A stretch of 64,000 bases of DNA. Source: Candidatus Anammoxibacter sp. GTDB taxonomy: Bacteria; Planctomycetota; Brocadiia; Brocadiales; Anammoxibacteraceae. Shown here one piece after another: positions 18,259 through 27,677 of this stretch (within the stretch, counting starts at the first letter, position 1; each line of letters opens with the position of its first letter). Under the pieces are notes generated by a model, which did not search any database, had not been told where the DNA came from, and saw nothing but the letters and a program-made list of their open reading frames with translations. The stretch spans positions 1-64,000 of the forward strand of contig JAIQZO010000056.1 in the NCBI GenBank assembly GCA_021777055.1, read 5' to 3'. A program made the translations under genes and the position numbers.

Positions 18259-19890
18259 CTAATCTAAATTTGATTCAGGTATCTCACTGCGTTGGGAATG
18301 ATTACTGATGATCCACTTATTAAGGGGGGTGGTACTTGCACCTTGGGTAAAATATTTAAACGTAGTCCAATAGATGTAATACTTGCCTTCGTCCTTTTGG
18401 GCCGTAGCAACAGAAAATTCATCCCATTCATAATGATAAGTGGTTCTTGTCCCTGTTATCGTAACCTCATTGCTCAAGCTCACATCTATTTTGTCATATT
18501 TATCCGTGCTGGTCTCTTTTGACCTATGTTCTTTGTCCTTAATAACCACAAGGTTACGGAACTCTCCAATATAATCATAATTGGCAAATGTCGCATTAGC
18601 GATTTCTTTCAAATCACTATCATTTGTGACAGGATCCGGCATTCTTACCGTCTTCAATGCTGTCTTATAATCTGTTTCATAATTTGCAAGATTACTTTTA
18701 ATTTTCTTAAGCAAATCAACCCGAGATTGATAACTTGGTTGCTTAAGAAGCCGTGCAAATTCAATGGCCTCGTTTACTCTGCCAATTTTATTACTGTAGT
18801 TTATGCGTACATTATCAAGGGTGCCTTTACTAAGGTAATGTAAGACCTGCATATAATCATCTGTCGGATCAAATCGTTCAACTTCACTAGCGAATTTCGC
18901 TTCCATTTGCATAGATTGATCAAGGTCAAAACTTAACTTCTTTATGGATGCCTCCGCCATTTCAGCCTCCCCGGCACCCCAGTTATATAACCTATCGACA
19001 TCCTGTTCATCATATGGTCCACCTTCTTGTACGGTACTTCTGTGAAAAGGCAAATAGGCACGCTGTTTTATTTCAGGTAACGATTTAATAATTTCAAGAT
19101 TCTCTTCGCGAAACTTGGTAACACTACTAAGCCAACGGGCCATAACCCCTTTCCCATAGGGCTCAGTTGGAACAGGCATCACTTTTATCATGCGCAACTG
19201 CGCTTCAATATCACGCAAAGTAGCTTGCACATCCCCTAAAAATGCTAGCTCCTTAGCCGCATGTTCACGGCCAAATTTCATCATTTTATTCATTGTGGAA
19301 AGGCTAGCGCGTGTCTTCTCCACATCCGGATCACCGGCAAATTTGGCGTATTTGTTAAATGATTGCGTATGACGATCTAATAATTTCTGGTATTTAGCTA
19401 CATAATTTGGGTCTTGAAACTGTTTCACTCCATTTGTATCAATACTATCGATATTACTTTCAAGATCCCTGCCCAGTTTGATAACCCGAACACGTTGTTG
19501 CGAAATCATTTGCTCTAGTTGCTGTCTAGAAGCAGATTGATGCGTAGCTACAGGTTTTTGTGTATTCGCGACTTGAGGTGCGGCAACTTGCGGAGGATTG
19601 ATAAACTGATTCAAATAAGCCACAAGCGCGTTATAACGTTTATTCGCATCCACCCAAAAAGACTCAGATTTATTGCCTGAGCTATCTAAGCGCTGTTTAG
19701 TAATCTTCAGTAACTTAAGTGTACGATTGGCGGTTGATTTGGAGACGGAGGTTTGACCAGCAAACTGTTTTTCATATTTTACGATATCAGCAAGTGCCCC
19801 TGCGGTTTCCCGATCAGGAGCAGCATTGACATATGATATTCCAAAACTGAGCATCCAGACCAGAACTAAGGCGAAAAGCTTTTTTCTCAT
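18259..19890 (-). CDS. Exported helical protein of unknown function
   Basis: The 543-residue protein has a signal peptide (about 1-23, ending VNAA). It is mostly charged and helical with heptad-like stretches, and a Pro/Ala/Gln-rich linker near residues 98-120. The last 70 residues are rich in Tyr, Trp and Thr (a likely beta segment, YHYEWDEF and YYIYWTTF). No known domain is recognised. It is flanked by a long empty region on one side and purC on the other. It could be a periplasmic structural or binding protein; no function is assigned. Confidence 0.75.
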   Translation of the reverse strand: MRKKLFALVLVWMLSFGISYVNAAPDRETAGALADIVKYEKQFAGQTSVSKSTANRTLKLLKITKQRLDSSGNKSESFWVDANKRYNALVAYLNQFINPPQVAAPQVANTQKPVATHQSASRQQLEQMISQQRVRVIKLGRDLESNIDSIDTNGVKQFQDPNYVAKYQKLLDRHTQSFNKYAKFAGDPDVEKTRASLSTMNKMMKFGREHAAKELAFLGDVQATLRDIEAQLRMIKVMPVPTEPYGKGVMARWLSSVTKFREENLEIIKSLPEIKQRAYLPFHRSTVQEGGPYDEQDVDRLYNWGAGEAEMAEASIKKLSFDLDQSMQMEAKFASEVERFDPTDDYMQVLHYLSKGTLDNVRINYSNKIGRVNEAIEFARLLKQPSYQSRVDLLKKIKSNLANYETDYKTALKTVRMPDPVTNDSDLKEIANATFANYDYIGEFRNLVVIKDKEHRSKETSTDKYDKIDVSLSNEVTITGTRTTYHYEWDEFSVATAQKDEGKYYIYWTTFKYFTQGASTTPLNKWIISNHSQRSEIPESNLD

Positions 19891-20007
19891 GCCAACCTCT
19901 TCCTTTAATTAATATGTATGTAATAACTTTAGAAAATGGTCAAGATGTTACAGAGGCGTTTGTAAACATAAAAAAAATTACCCATTACATTTTAAATATT
20001 CAAGACA

Positions 20008-20955
20008 TCAACTATTAACTCCTAGTTCTCTGCGCCCCTTTCCTGTTAACGTTTCAAAGGCTTGAATATACTTCTCGCTGGTTTGTGCTATTATATCGTT
20101 TGACAACTCTGGTGGGGGCGGGCATTTATCCCATTCTTGTGTTAAAAGATAGTTCCTGACAATCTGTTTATCAAAACTTGGTTGTGAACACCCTGGTTTA
20201 TAATTCTGTAATGGCCAGAAACGGGATGAATCGGGACTGAGAACTTCGTCAATAAGTATTAGCTCGTCGTTATAAATACCAAATTCAAATTTTGTGTCAG
20301 CAATTATTATCCCTTTCTCTCTGCCAAGCACTGCGGCCCTTTTATAGATTCCGGTACTTATATCTTTAACCTTTTCAGAAACATCATTCCCAACTAAATC
20401 TTTTGCATCTTTAAATGAGATATTAACGTCATGATCACCTTGCTCTGCCTTTGTTGCAGGGGTAAAGATGGGATTATCTAACTTATCAGACTCCTTCAAC
20501 GTAGTGGGCAAATTTACTCCACAAACCTCCACACTGTTTTGGTCCGATAATTTTCCTTCGTCCAGTTTTTGTTTAAATTCGCTCCATAGTGATCCGGAAA
20601 TATAACCTCGTACTACACATTCAATGGGTAAAGGTCGGGCTTTTTTTACAAGCATGCTTCTTCCGTCCAGTATGTTTGCGTATTGATTACACTGTTCCGG
20701 AAAGTCATCTACGTTACATGTTATCATGTGATTAGGGATAAGATCTTCCATAATCTTAAACCAAAACAGAGAAATCTGGTTTAAAACAATTCCTTTATAT
20801 GGTATTCCCTCACTTAAAATTACATCAAAAGCGGATATTCTATCTGTCGTTACGATTAACAGGTTTTCACCAAGGTCGTAAATATCACGCACTTTACCTT
20901 TGCTAAATAACTTTAGATCTGGAAAATTTGTATCTTTAACGATTGCTACTGACAT
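20008..20955 (-). CDS. purC: SAICAR synthase PurC
   Basis: The 315-residue cytoplasmic enzyme catalyses ATP-dependent ligation of aspartate to CAIR in purine synthesis. The N-terminal [10 protein letters not shown] motif, the RISAFDV segment and [10 protein letters not shown] are family signatures. The length is that of the larger, eukaryote/planctomycete-like PurC form rather than the ~240-residue E. coli form. It lies 60 bases downstream of purE, same strand, so the two probably form an operon. Confidence 0.96.
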   Translation of the reverse strand: MSVAIVKDTNFPDLKLFSKGKVRDIYDLGENLLIVTTDRISAFDVILSEGIPYKGIVLNQISLFWFKIMEDLIPNHMITCNVDDFPEQCNQYANILDGRSMLVKKARPLPIECVVRGYISGSLWSEFKQKLDEGKLSDQNSVEVCGVNLPTTLKESDKLDNPIFTPATKAEQGDHDVNISFKDAKDLVGNDVSEKVKDISTGIYKRAAVLGREKGIIIADTKFEFGIYNDELILIDEVLSPDSSRFWPLQNYKPGCSQPSFDKQIVRNYLLTQEWDKCPPPPELSNDIIAQTSEKYIQAFETLTGKGRRELGVNS

Positions 20956-21015
20956 GTTTCTAAAAATAATAATGAGGTGAAAGATAAATTTATAATAAAG
21001 GGTTGGAAAAAGAAC

Positions 21016-21480
21016 TTAAGCAGACAACACTTTTTCTCTCATCTGTTTACGCGTCTCTTTTATTTTTAGTTCCAATTCCGGATATTTAAGAGATAGTACT
21101 TGCGCCGCTAAGTGGGCAGCATTCTCTGCCCCGTTTACGGCAACGGTAGCCACCGGAATACCTCCCGGCATTTGTACCGTAGATAAAAGGGCGTCCAATC
21201 CATCAAGCATACCGGATTTAATTGGTATGCCTATAACAGGAATTGTTGTGTGTGCAGCGATAACACCTGCAAGGTGCGCCGACATCCCTGCCCCTGCAAT
21301 AATAAGGTCAAAACCTCTATCTTTTGCGTTTTCTGCAAAATCTGCAGTCTCCGCCGGAGTTCTATGGGCGGACAAAACCCTTAATTCATAATCTATTGTG
21401 TAACTTGCCAGCACATCTTCACATTTTTTTATTAACGGCAAGTCACTTTTACTTCCTACTAATAATCCGACTTTTGGCAT
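21016..21480 (-). CDS. purE: N5-CAIR mutase PurE
   Basis: The 154-residue protein shows the complete PurE family: LVGSKSDLP at the N-terminus, SAHRTP (catalytic His), GAGMSAHLAGV and MPGGIPVATVAV. It converts N5-CAIR to CAIR. purC follows directly. A terminator at 21506-21539 separates it from the antiporter gene upstream. Confidence 0.97.
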   Translation of the reverse strand: MPKVGLLVGSKSDLPLIKKCEDVLASYTIDYELRVLSAHRTPAETADFAENAKDRGFDLIIAGAGMSAHLAGVIAAHTTIPVIGIPIKSGMLDGLDALLSTVQMPGGIPVATVAVNGAENAAHLAAQVLSLKYPELELKIKETRKQMREKVLSA

Positions 21481-21505
21481 CGCAATAAATTCCAGTAAGT
21501 TTATT

Positions 21506-21539
21506 AAAAAAAAATCAGCAGGCCAATGGCCTGCTGATT
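21506..21539 (-). terminator. Intrinsic terminator of the NhaD-type gene
   Basis: A perfect 12-bp stem (AATCAGCAGGCC and its complement) with a three-base loop is followed on the minus strand by a run of nine T. Confidence 0.9.
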
Positions 21540-21570
21540 GTAAATAATATAATGCAAAGAAATAGCAGGT

Positions 21571-22776
21571 TTATTTATCAATAAGCAAACCGGCTAGAAT
21601 ACTACCGATAACCACCGGCCACATAAACCAACCGCGAACTATCCAATAGAGAAACAAGTTCTTAATACTATCATTCTCGAGCTCTTCTTTAACCTGTTTG
21701 TGGTATCCTTCGATAACAGCAACAGAAGTTGTTGAACCGAAATAGGTAAAACTACCACCAACTCCGACACAAAATGCCAGCAAGGCCCAATGACCCACAT
21801 TCGCCTCAAAGAGCACTTTTGTAACCGGTATATTATCTATAATTGCAGAAATCCAGGCGGTAGAAATAACCATTCCCTGGCTGGTTAAAGTATCATGGGG
21901 AATAACTAATCCCAAATTGATAAAACCGGCCGCAACAATTAAAGGTAGCAGAAAACTAGCAGCAGATCCACCCTCTTTGATAGGTGCCCATTGCCATTCA
22001 AACGCCGTCAACAATATTAAAGGTACTATGCCTAAACAAGGGAAGCCCCATTTAAAGTTACACAGGAAAGCACCTACTATACACATAAGTATTGCAAAGA
22101 AACGCCACCATTCAACATCAATCTTTTCATCAGGAAAGGTTACATGTTTGTGCGGCACTTTTCTCAGCCAGACACCAAATACTAGAGTAAGCAAAAGACA
22201 CATAAATGACGGTAAAAAAGCAGGAACTAATTGAAGCTGTGAAATCCCCTTAATCCATAGAAAAGTTGTGGTTGTGTCTCCCACAACACTATATGCACCT
22301 CCTGCATTTGCAACTATTGTAACCAACAATACTAATCTAAGTCGGAATCCTCCATGGATAATAGACATAAGGCCCATACCCACTAAAGCAGATGCAATAT
22401 TATCACAAAAACCTGAAAGAAGCCAAATCATAGATAGTATCAACGATTCAGCTTTCTTATCATCAAATTTATTTATGATTTTTGATGCAAAAAGCCTGCT
22501 TATCCCGGATGTTTCAAACTGATGGGCGAGACACGCAAATCCTATAAGCAAGCCGCCAAGATTAACTAATTCCCGTATTTCCTCCTTTAGATGGTGAGCT
22601 ACGGGATCCGCAGAGACTGCGGCGCCGAAATCAGGGAATCCATACATGAGAAAAAAGAAATACCCTGTACAGGTTGCCATTACAAGCGCAATGATCTTTC
22701 TCATCTCATGATGTTTTGCTATAAAATATATCCCCGTTAAAAAGACAATTATCTGAATTACAGAAAAAAATTGCAT
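21571..22776 (-). CDS. nhaD: NhaD-type sodium/proton antiporter
   Basis: The 401-residue integral membrane protein has about eleven hydrophobic segments. NhaD/ArsB-superfamily motifs are present: SGFCDNIASALVG, ANAGGAYSVVGDTTTTFLWI, and DNIPVTKV in the second half. It probably exchanges Na+ for H+ across a membrane. It is shorter than the Vibrio NhaD but covers both halves. The symbol is by family resemblance. It is monocistronic, with its own terminator. Confidence 0.8.
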   Translation of the reverse strand: MQFFSVIQIIVFLTGIYFIAKHHEMRKIIALVMATCTGYFFFLMYGFPDFGAAVSADPVAHHLKEEIRELVNLGGLLIGFACLAHQFETSGISRLFASKIINKFDDKKAESLILSMIWLLSGFCDNIASALVGMGLMSIIHGGFRLRLVLLVTIVANAGGAYSVVGDTTTTFLWIKGISQLQLVPAFLPSFMCLLLTLVFGVWLRKVPHKHVTFPDEKIDVEWWRFFAILMCIVGAFLCNFKWGFPCLGIVPLILLTAFEWQWAPIKEGGSAASFLLPLIVAAGFINLGLVIPHDTLTSQGMVISTAWISAIIDNIPVTKVLFEANVGHWALLAFCVGVGGSFTYFGSTTSVAVIEGYHKQVKEELENDSIKNLFLYWIVRGWFMWPVVIGSILAGLLIDK

Positions 22777-22897
22777 CCTTCTCTCCTCTTAAATTAATCG
22801 TTTGTCTAGAATTTCTTTTGATTGTTATACTGAAAACCAGGTGAACGGTGCGTAAAAAACAAATACAGAGTATAATCAGGAAAGTTTTTGACCATTC

Positions 22898-23923
22898 TTA
22901 TTTATGCGGTTCAATAACTACTTTTACGGAATCTTTTGCTTCCGCAACCAAACTAAAGCCCAACCCCGCATCCTCAAGTTTCAATCTATGAGTAATCATT
23001 TTATCAAGATCTATTCTATGTGAGCTGATAAATCCCATGGAATCTGTAATATCACGGGGACTTGCACCGTAGGAAGTGAGCAGTCTTATTCCGTCACGCC
23101 ATATCTTAAATATTGGAAGAGGTAAATTGTAATCGGGCCCGGTTGAACCAAAAAAGATAATAGTACCAGCCCGGTCAACACAATCCAGAGCCTGTTCAAA
23201 AGCAGCAGGAGCACCTGCACAAACGATAACTACATCTGCAAGCCTTCCGCCATTTACTCTCTTTACACTTCCAGGAACATCATCCTTTGCGTTAATAACA
23301 TCATGTGCCCCAAATTTTGATGCCATTTCAAGTCGATAGTCATCTATATCTGTTGCAATAACTGATATTGATCCAAGGGCATTGGCCAATGCTATATGCA
23401 ATAAACCTGACATGCCGCTTCCAAGAACTAGAACACTATCACAAGGTTTTATTTGCGCCATCCTCTGCGCTCTCATAACACATGCCAATGGCTCAATAAA
23501 AGTTCCTTCGCCAAAAGATACATTTTCCGGTAAAACAAAAACACCGCGATCAACATTTATGGCAGGTACCTTGATAAATTCTGCAAACCCGCCAGGGAAA
23601 AAATTTGTTGTTCGCAGCGTATCACAAACCGTATGTTGTCCGTTTAAACAGTACCTGCATGCATTACAAGGAACATGATGGGAGACAAAAACCCTTTGAT
23701 TTAGTTTAAAGTTTTTTACCGAACTTCCTATCTCAACAATCTCACCAGTAATTTCGTGTCCAAGTACCAGTGGTGCTTTTTTCAAACGATACCACTCCAT
23801 TACATCACTTCCACAAATTCCACTGGCAATCACCTTAACTAATAGTTCATCATCCCTGATTTTCAAGTCTGGAATCTCTTCCAAACGAACATCCCTATTA
23901 TTATAATATTTTGCAACCCGCAT
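22898..23923 (-). CDS. Zinc-dependent medium-chain alcohol/polyol dehydrogenase
   Basis: The 341-residue MDR enzyme carries the catalytic zinc ligands GICGSD (Cys37) and GHE (His56/Glu57), the structural zinc lobe CNACRYC-x7-C (Cys86, 89, 92, 100), and a Rossmann motif (GSGMSGLLHIA, about 165). It resembles the threonine/sorbitol dehydrogenase branch. The substrate is unknown. It is about 140 bases downstream of the LsrF-like aldolase on the same strand, which suggests a shared sugar or keto-phosphate pathway, but no co-transcription is proven. Confidence 0.85.
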   Translation of the reverse strand: MRVAKYYNNRDVRLEEIPDLKIRDDELLVKVIASGICGSDVMEWYRLKKAPLVLGHEITGEIVEIGSSVKNFKLNQRVFVSHHVPCNACRYCLNGQHTVCDTLRTTNFFPGGFAEFIKVPAINVDRGVFVLPENVSFGEGTFIEPLACVMRAQRMAQIKPCDSVLVLGSGMSGLLHIALANALGSISVIATDIDDYRLEMASKFGAHDVINAKDDVPGSVKRVNGGRLADVVIVCAGAPAAFEQALDCVDRAGTIIFFGSTGPDYNLPLPIFKIWRDGIRLLTSYGASPRDITDSMGFISSHRIDLDKMITHRLKLEDAGLGFSLVAEAKDSVKVVIEPHK

Positions 23924-24059
23924 ACCTAAACCTTTTCTTATTCCAAATTTGTGTGCAAAAATTTTAGATAGATACCGTTAAACTTTCTATCTATGGAAAA
24001 ATTTTTACTAACTTGCCTAAATAGTATTAATAACGAAACTTTGAAAAAGATAAAGGTCT

Positions 24060-24851
24060 TTATTGATTTTTCGTCTCGATAAAAATATCATTTGCATCAT
24101 CAGCCGTCGCTTTTTCGTGAACGATAGCGTACAATGCCTTAGCCATTGCTACCGGGTGTGGATTTTGCCATATATTTCGTCCCAAATTTATTCCAATAGC
24201 ACCTTTCTGCATTCCATCATAAACAAAGTCAAATACCTCTTTATCACTTCCAACCTTTGGCCCACCGGCCATTACTACTGGCACAGGACAACCGGCAACG
24301 ACCTTATCAAACCCGTCATCACACCAATAAGTCTTTACAACCTTCGCACCTAATTCAGCCGCTATCCTGCAGCATAATCCTAAATAACGGGAACCCCGCT
24401 TTTCCAGCTCTTTACCTACCGCAGTTACTGCCATAACAGGTACCCCATAATCTTCACACACATTTACCAAGTTTGCCAGGTTTGAAAGTGTCTCTTTTTC
24501 GTAATCACTACCAACAAAGATTGATAAACCAACTGCGGTGACATTAAGGCGAAGTGCTTCTGTAATTGACGTAGTAAGTATCTCGTTTGCCAAATCCTTA
24601 CCAACTACGCTAGTTCCTCCTGAAACTCTGAGGATTATGGGTTTTGATCCTTCAGGTTTCACACATGAACGCAAAACCCCTCTGGTAACAAAAAGAGCAT
24701 CACTATATTCGATAATAGGTTTTATTGTTTCCGCCGGTTTTTCCAAATTAGTAGTAGGTCCCTGAAAATATCCATGATCTATCGGCAAAAACATACAGTG
24801 GCCGTCCGGTTTGATCAATTGTGACAACCTATTTTGCATCCCCCAATCCAT
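24060..24851 (-). CDS. LsrF-like class I aldolase/thiolase (DeoC/DhnA family)
   Basis: The 263-residue TIM-barrel protein is close to LsrF over its whole length: DWGMQNRLSQL, IDHGYFQGPTTNLE, FVTRGVLRS, VKTYW with the Schiff-base Lys173, AGCPVPVVMAGG and GRNIWQ. In enteric bacteria LsrF cleaves a phosphorylated AI-2 product. No Lsr transporter or kinase is nearby, so a different substrate, for example an aromatic or sugar precursor, is likely here. The neighbouring dehydrogenase at 22898-23923 may act on the same compound. Confidence 0.85.
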   Translation of the reverse strand: MDWGMQNRLSQLIKPDGHCMFLPIDHGYFQGPTTNLEKPAETIKPIIEYSDALFVTRGVLRSCVKPEGSKPIILRVSGGTSVVGKDLANEILTTSITEALRLNVTAVGLSIFVGSDYEKETLSNLANLVNVCEDYGVPVMAVTAVGKELEKRGSRYLGLCCRIAAELGAKVVKTYWCDDGFDKVVAGCPVPVVMAGGPKVGSDKEVFDFVYDGMQKGAIGINLGRNIWQNPHPVAMAKALYAIVHEKATADDANDIFIETKNQ

Positions 24852-24924
24852 TTAAATCCCCCTTTTCAAAAAATAAGAAATGTTACATTCCGAATTTGTG
24901 ATGACAATAACGTGTTACTAGAAA

Positions 24925-24980
24925 GTTAATAGATTGCATACGCAAAAGCATATATGCGCCCACGTATGCAATCTATTAAC
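24925..24980. repeat. Perfect 18-bp inverted repeat
   Basis: GTTAATAGATTGCATACG (24925-24942) recurs as its exact complement at 24963-24980. The 20-base loop contains the smaller palindrome GCATATATGC. No U tract follows on either strand. It lies between two minus-strand genes, upstream of the LsrF-like gene. Confidence 0.8.
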
Positions 24981-25083
24981 TTATATATCAAACAAGCATT
25001 AATAAAACGTCAATTATTGGCTTTTCAAGGTGTAACTTGCAGCCCTTTCTTGTTCCCAAAGGTTACTTGAATTTACCTTCCGT

Positions 25084-25296
25084 CTAATTTACCGGACGTA
25101 CAAGCAAATAACCTTTATTAATCAACCAGTGATGAAATTCATATGTTGTATGTCTACAATCAGACTGGCAGATCCCTCTAACCCTTTCGTATTCGTCCGT
25201 CCCTTCATTTTGTCTATCCAGATCAAGCTGTACCTCACACTTAATATCTTTGCAGTACTCTCTACGTTGATAATCTATAAATCCATCAAATGACAT
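25084..25296 (-). CDS. Small conserved-looking protein of unknown function
   Basis: The 70-residue protein starts at an ATG with AAGGAGC placed seven bases upstream, in preference to a longer form without such a site. It has three Cys/His clusters (EYCKDIKC, GICQSDCRH) that may bind a metal. No family is recognised. Confidence 0.6.
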   Translation of the reverse strand: MSFDGFIDYQRREYCKDIKCEVQLDLDRQNEGTDEYERVRGICQSDCRHTTYEFHHWLINKGYLLVRPVN

Positions 25297-25535
25297 AAAA
25301 AAGCTCCTTAAATCTGCTGCAAAGAGCAAGATCTAGTTTTATCTTAAATTTACTATCTAATTAACTTTTACTCAAATAAAACAATTATGCTCCGCAAGGC
25401 CTTAAATAAAGCCATTAACGAATTAATATTCATTTTTTAGCCTTACGATGCAATTCAAACACTCATACTTCTAAGAATAAATTGTGCAATTGTCCCTAAG
25501 TCGGGCAATTCCCTAACATAAAAAAATATAACCTG

Positions 25536-25865
25536 CTAAACATATTTATCTACCATACCCTTTATATCTTTTTTTGTTTTAGCACCAACCAACCTGTCTA
25601 CTTCTTTCCCTTCTTTAAACAGAATGATTGTGGGTATAGCAGAGATTCCATAAGTAGCAGGGGACTTTTGGTGGGCATCTGTATCTATTTTGCAAACTTT
25701 TACAGTATCTTTGTATTCCTCTGCAACCTCAGCAATTATTGGACCTATTAATTTACATGGTCCACACCATTCAGCCCAAAAATCGACTAAAACTGGACGG
25801 CCACCAACGTCCAAAACATCCTGATTAAAACTGCTGTCTGTTAAAACACATACATTATCTGCCAT
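25536..25865 (-). CDS. trxA: Thioredoxin
   Basis: The 109-residue cytoplasmic thioredoxin has WCGPC at Cys34/Cys37, the cis-proline segment ISAIPTIILF and the usual FWAEWCGPC core. It follows the ferredoxin-thioredoxin reductase catalytic subunit by about 100 bases on the same strand, so its reductant is probably ferredoxin. Confidence 0.95.
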   Translation of the reverse strand: MADNVCVLTDSSFNQDVLDVGGRPVLVDFWAEWCGPCKLIGPIIAEVAEEYKDTVKVCKIDTDAHQKSPATYGISAIPTIILFKEGKEVDRLVGAKTKKDIKGMVDKYV

Positions 25866-25965
25866 TTTTACCCTCCAATTTTGTTTGGTTTATAAAAAAA
25901 GATTAAAGACCTTATCCTGCTTATACAAATATTACACTATTTGCACAATATTGAGAATAGGGTTT

Positions 25966-26256
25966 TTACGTTGGAGCAATATATAAGTCACAATGACATT
26001 TACCGTCTTTTTTTACCTCTTCCTCATGGTATTCGCATGGGCAAATTATTTTATCATCTTTCTCTTCATCACCAGTAACAATCCTACAAGGACATAACTC
26101 TTTACCATACTTCTTTTTCCTTGCAAGAAGACCTTTTACTACTCTTGATATCACTTTTTCATCAGGATTAAGTATAAAATCTTTGTTTTCGGCATATTTC
26201 GTAATCTTTTCTCTAATTAACCTTTCTTCATTATTATTATCCACATTATTATCCAC
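25966..26256 (-). CDS. ftrB: Ferredoxin-thioredoxin reductase catalytic subunit
   Basis: The protein carries the family's three Cys pairs in order, CPC, CPC and CHC (positions 55-57, 72-74 and 87-89 from the GTG), which hold the 4Fe-4S cluster and the active disulfide. It passes electrons from ferredoxin to thioredoxin. A GTG at 26256 is chosen because GGAG lies six bases before it; an upstream TTG would also fit. Downstream is thioredoxin. No variable (alpha) subunit gene is adjacent, as in many anaerobes. Confidence 0.9.
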   Translation of the reverse strand: MDNNVDNNNEERLIREKITKYAENKDFILNPDEKVISRVVKGLLARKKKYGKELCPCRIVTGDEEKDDKIICPCEYHEEEVKKDGKCHCDLYIAPT

Positions 26257-26615
26257 AATAAACTCCAATATTTTCTCTGAGTTAATAGTATTCTATGCAG
26301 TCGAATATTATACTTTAGAAAAAAAGTAGTGAAAAATCTAATATTGATTTATATAATTTTATAAACTATATAAATTAATTTTCAAGAAAAATATATTTTA
26401 CAGCTTTGTATTTTATGTTTTTCCTATATAGATTCCAAATAAGCATTTCCGAATTCTCTCTCCTGAATTCTATATTCTCTATTTTGGCTGCGATTTCACA
26501 GCACGATGCCACATTAGAAATTAAGTGTTTATTGGCTGTCAATTATATCATTTAAATCTGAATTTCTATAATAGTTTTCAGATTATCTTTATTCTCTCTT
26601 TCTATAAAAACGGTA
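26257..26615. other. Intergenic, divergent from purM
   Basis: AT-rich, with a weak hairpin of the dispersed TGCGGC class near 26486-26502 (GGCTGCG, CAGC). No gene is seen. Confidence 0.45.
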
Positions 26616-27677
26616 ATGGAATCATTAAATTATAAAAATGCAGGCGTTGATATAAACAAAAAGGCAAATTTTGTAACAGATATTTACGGTCCAATGAAAA
26701 GTACATATGGTCCCCGCGTTATTGAAAACCCAAATGGGTTTGCAGGACTGTTCTCTCTAAATTACCAGGCAGATTCGGCGGTAAAAGAGTACAAAAATCC
26801 CGTGCTAGTTACATCTACTGATGGAGTGGGAACTAAATTAAAGATAGCCTTTATGTTGGACAAGCACGACACTGTTGGTATCGATCTTGTTGCAATGTGT
26901 GTTAACGATGCGATTACCCTGGGAGCAGAGATCCTCTTCTTTCTTGATTATCTGGCTAGTAGCAGGATTTTATCTGGCAAATTAAAAGAAGTTGTCAAAG
27001 GAATAACCGCAGGTTGCCATGAATCAGGTTGTGCACTTTTAGGAGGAGAAACACCGGAATTGCCAGGATTTTATAACGATGATGAATACGACCTCGCAGG
27101 TTTTGTAGTAGGTGTTGTGGAGAAAGATGAGATTATAAACGGTAAAGATATAAAACCGGATGATGTCATCATCGGTCTAAAATCAAGTGGTTTGCATAGC
27201 AACGGATATTCGTTGGCCAGAAAGGTAATCTTTGAAAAGGCCGGATTGTCGATAAATCAGTATATTGAAGAACTGAAATGTACGGTTGGAGAAGAGATGT
27301 TAAAGCCTACGAGGATATATGTTAAATCAATTAGAAGTGTACTGGATAACCCCACAACAAAAAATAGTGTTAAAGGGATTGCAAATATTACCGGTGGAGG
27401 ACTGATTGAAAATATACCAAGGATACTACCGGAAGGATGCTCTGCTTACATAAAAAAAGATGCATGGTTGCCACAAAATATATTTCCCGTCATAAAGAGA
27501 TTCGGTAATATCAGCGAAGAAGAGATGTACCGGGTGTTCAATATGGGCATAGGAATGACCTTAATCACCTCTCGGGAAAATGCCGACAATGTCTTAGAAA
27601 ATTTAATTAATTCAGGAGAAGATGCGTTAATTATCGGTAATATAAAAACCGGAGAGAGAAAAACTGTTATAAATTAG
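26616..27677 (+). CDS. purM: AIR synthase PurM
   Basis: The 353-residue enzyme closes the imidazole ring in purine synthesis (FGAM to AIR, ATP-dependent). Family motifs visible include STDGVGTKLK, GIDLVAMCVND, GGETPELPG and the VANITGGGL-like segment near 263 (IANITGGGLIENIPR). Full length. It overlaps the convergent pssA stop by 11 bases. Confidence 0.97.
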   Translation: MESLNYKNAGVDINKKANFVTDIYGPMKSTYGPRVIENPNGFAGLFSLNYQADSAVKEYKNPVLVTSTDGVGTKLKIAFMLDKHDTVGIDLVAMCVNDAITLGAEILFFLDYLASSRILSGKLKEVVKGITAGCHESGCALLGGETPELPGFYNDDEYDLAGFVVGVVEKDEIINGKDIKPDDVIIGLKSSGLHSNGYSLARKVIFEKAGLSINQYIEELKCTVGEEMLKPTRIYVKSIRSVLDNPTTKNSVKGIANITGGGLIENIPRILPEGCSAYIKKDAWLPQNIFPVIKRFGNISEEEMYRVFNMGIGMTLITSRENADNVLENLINSGEDALIIGNIKTGERKTVIN

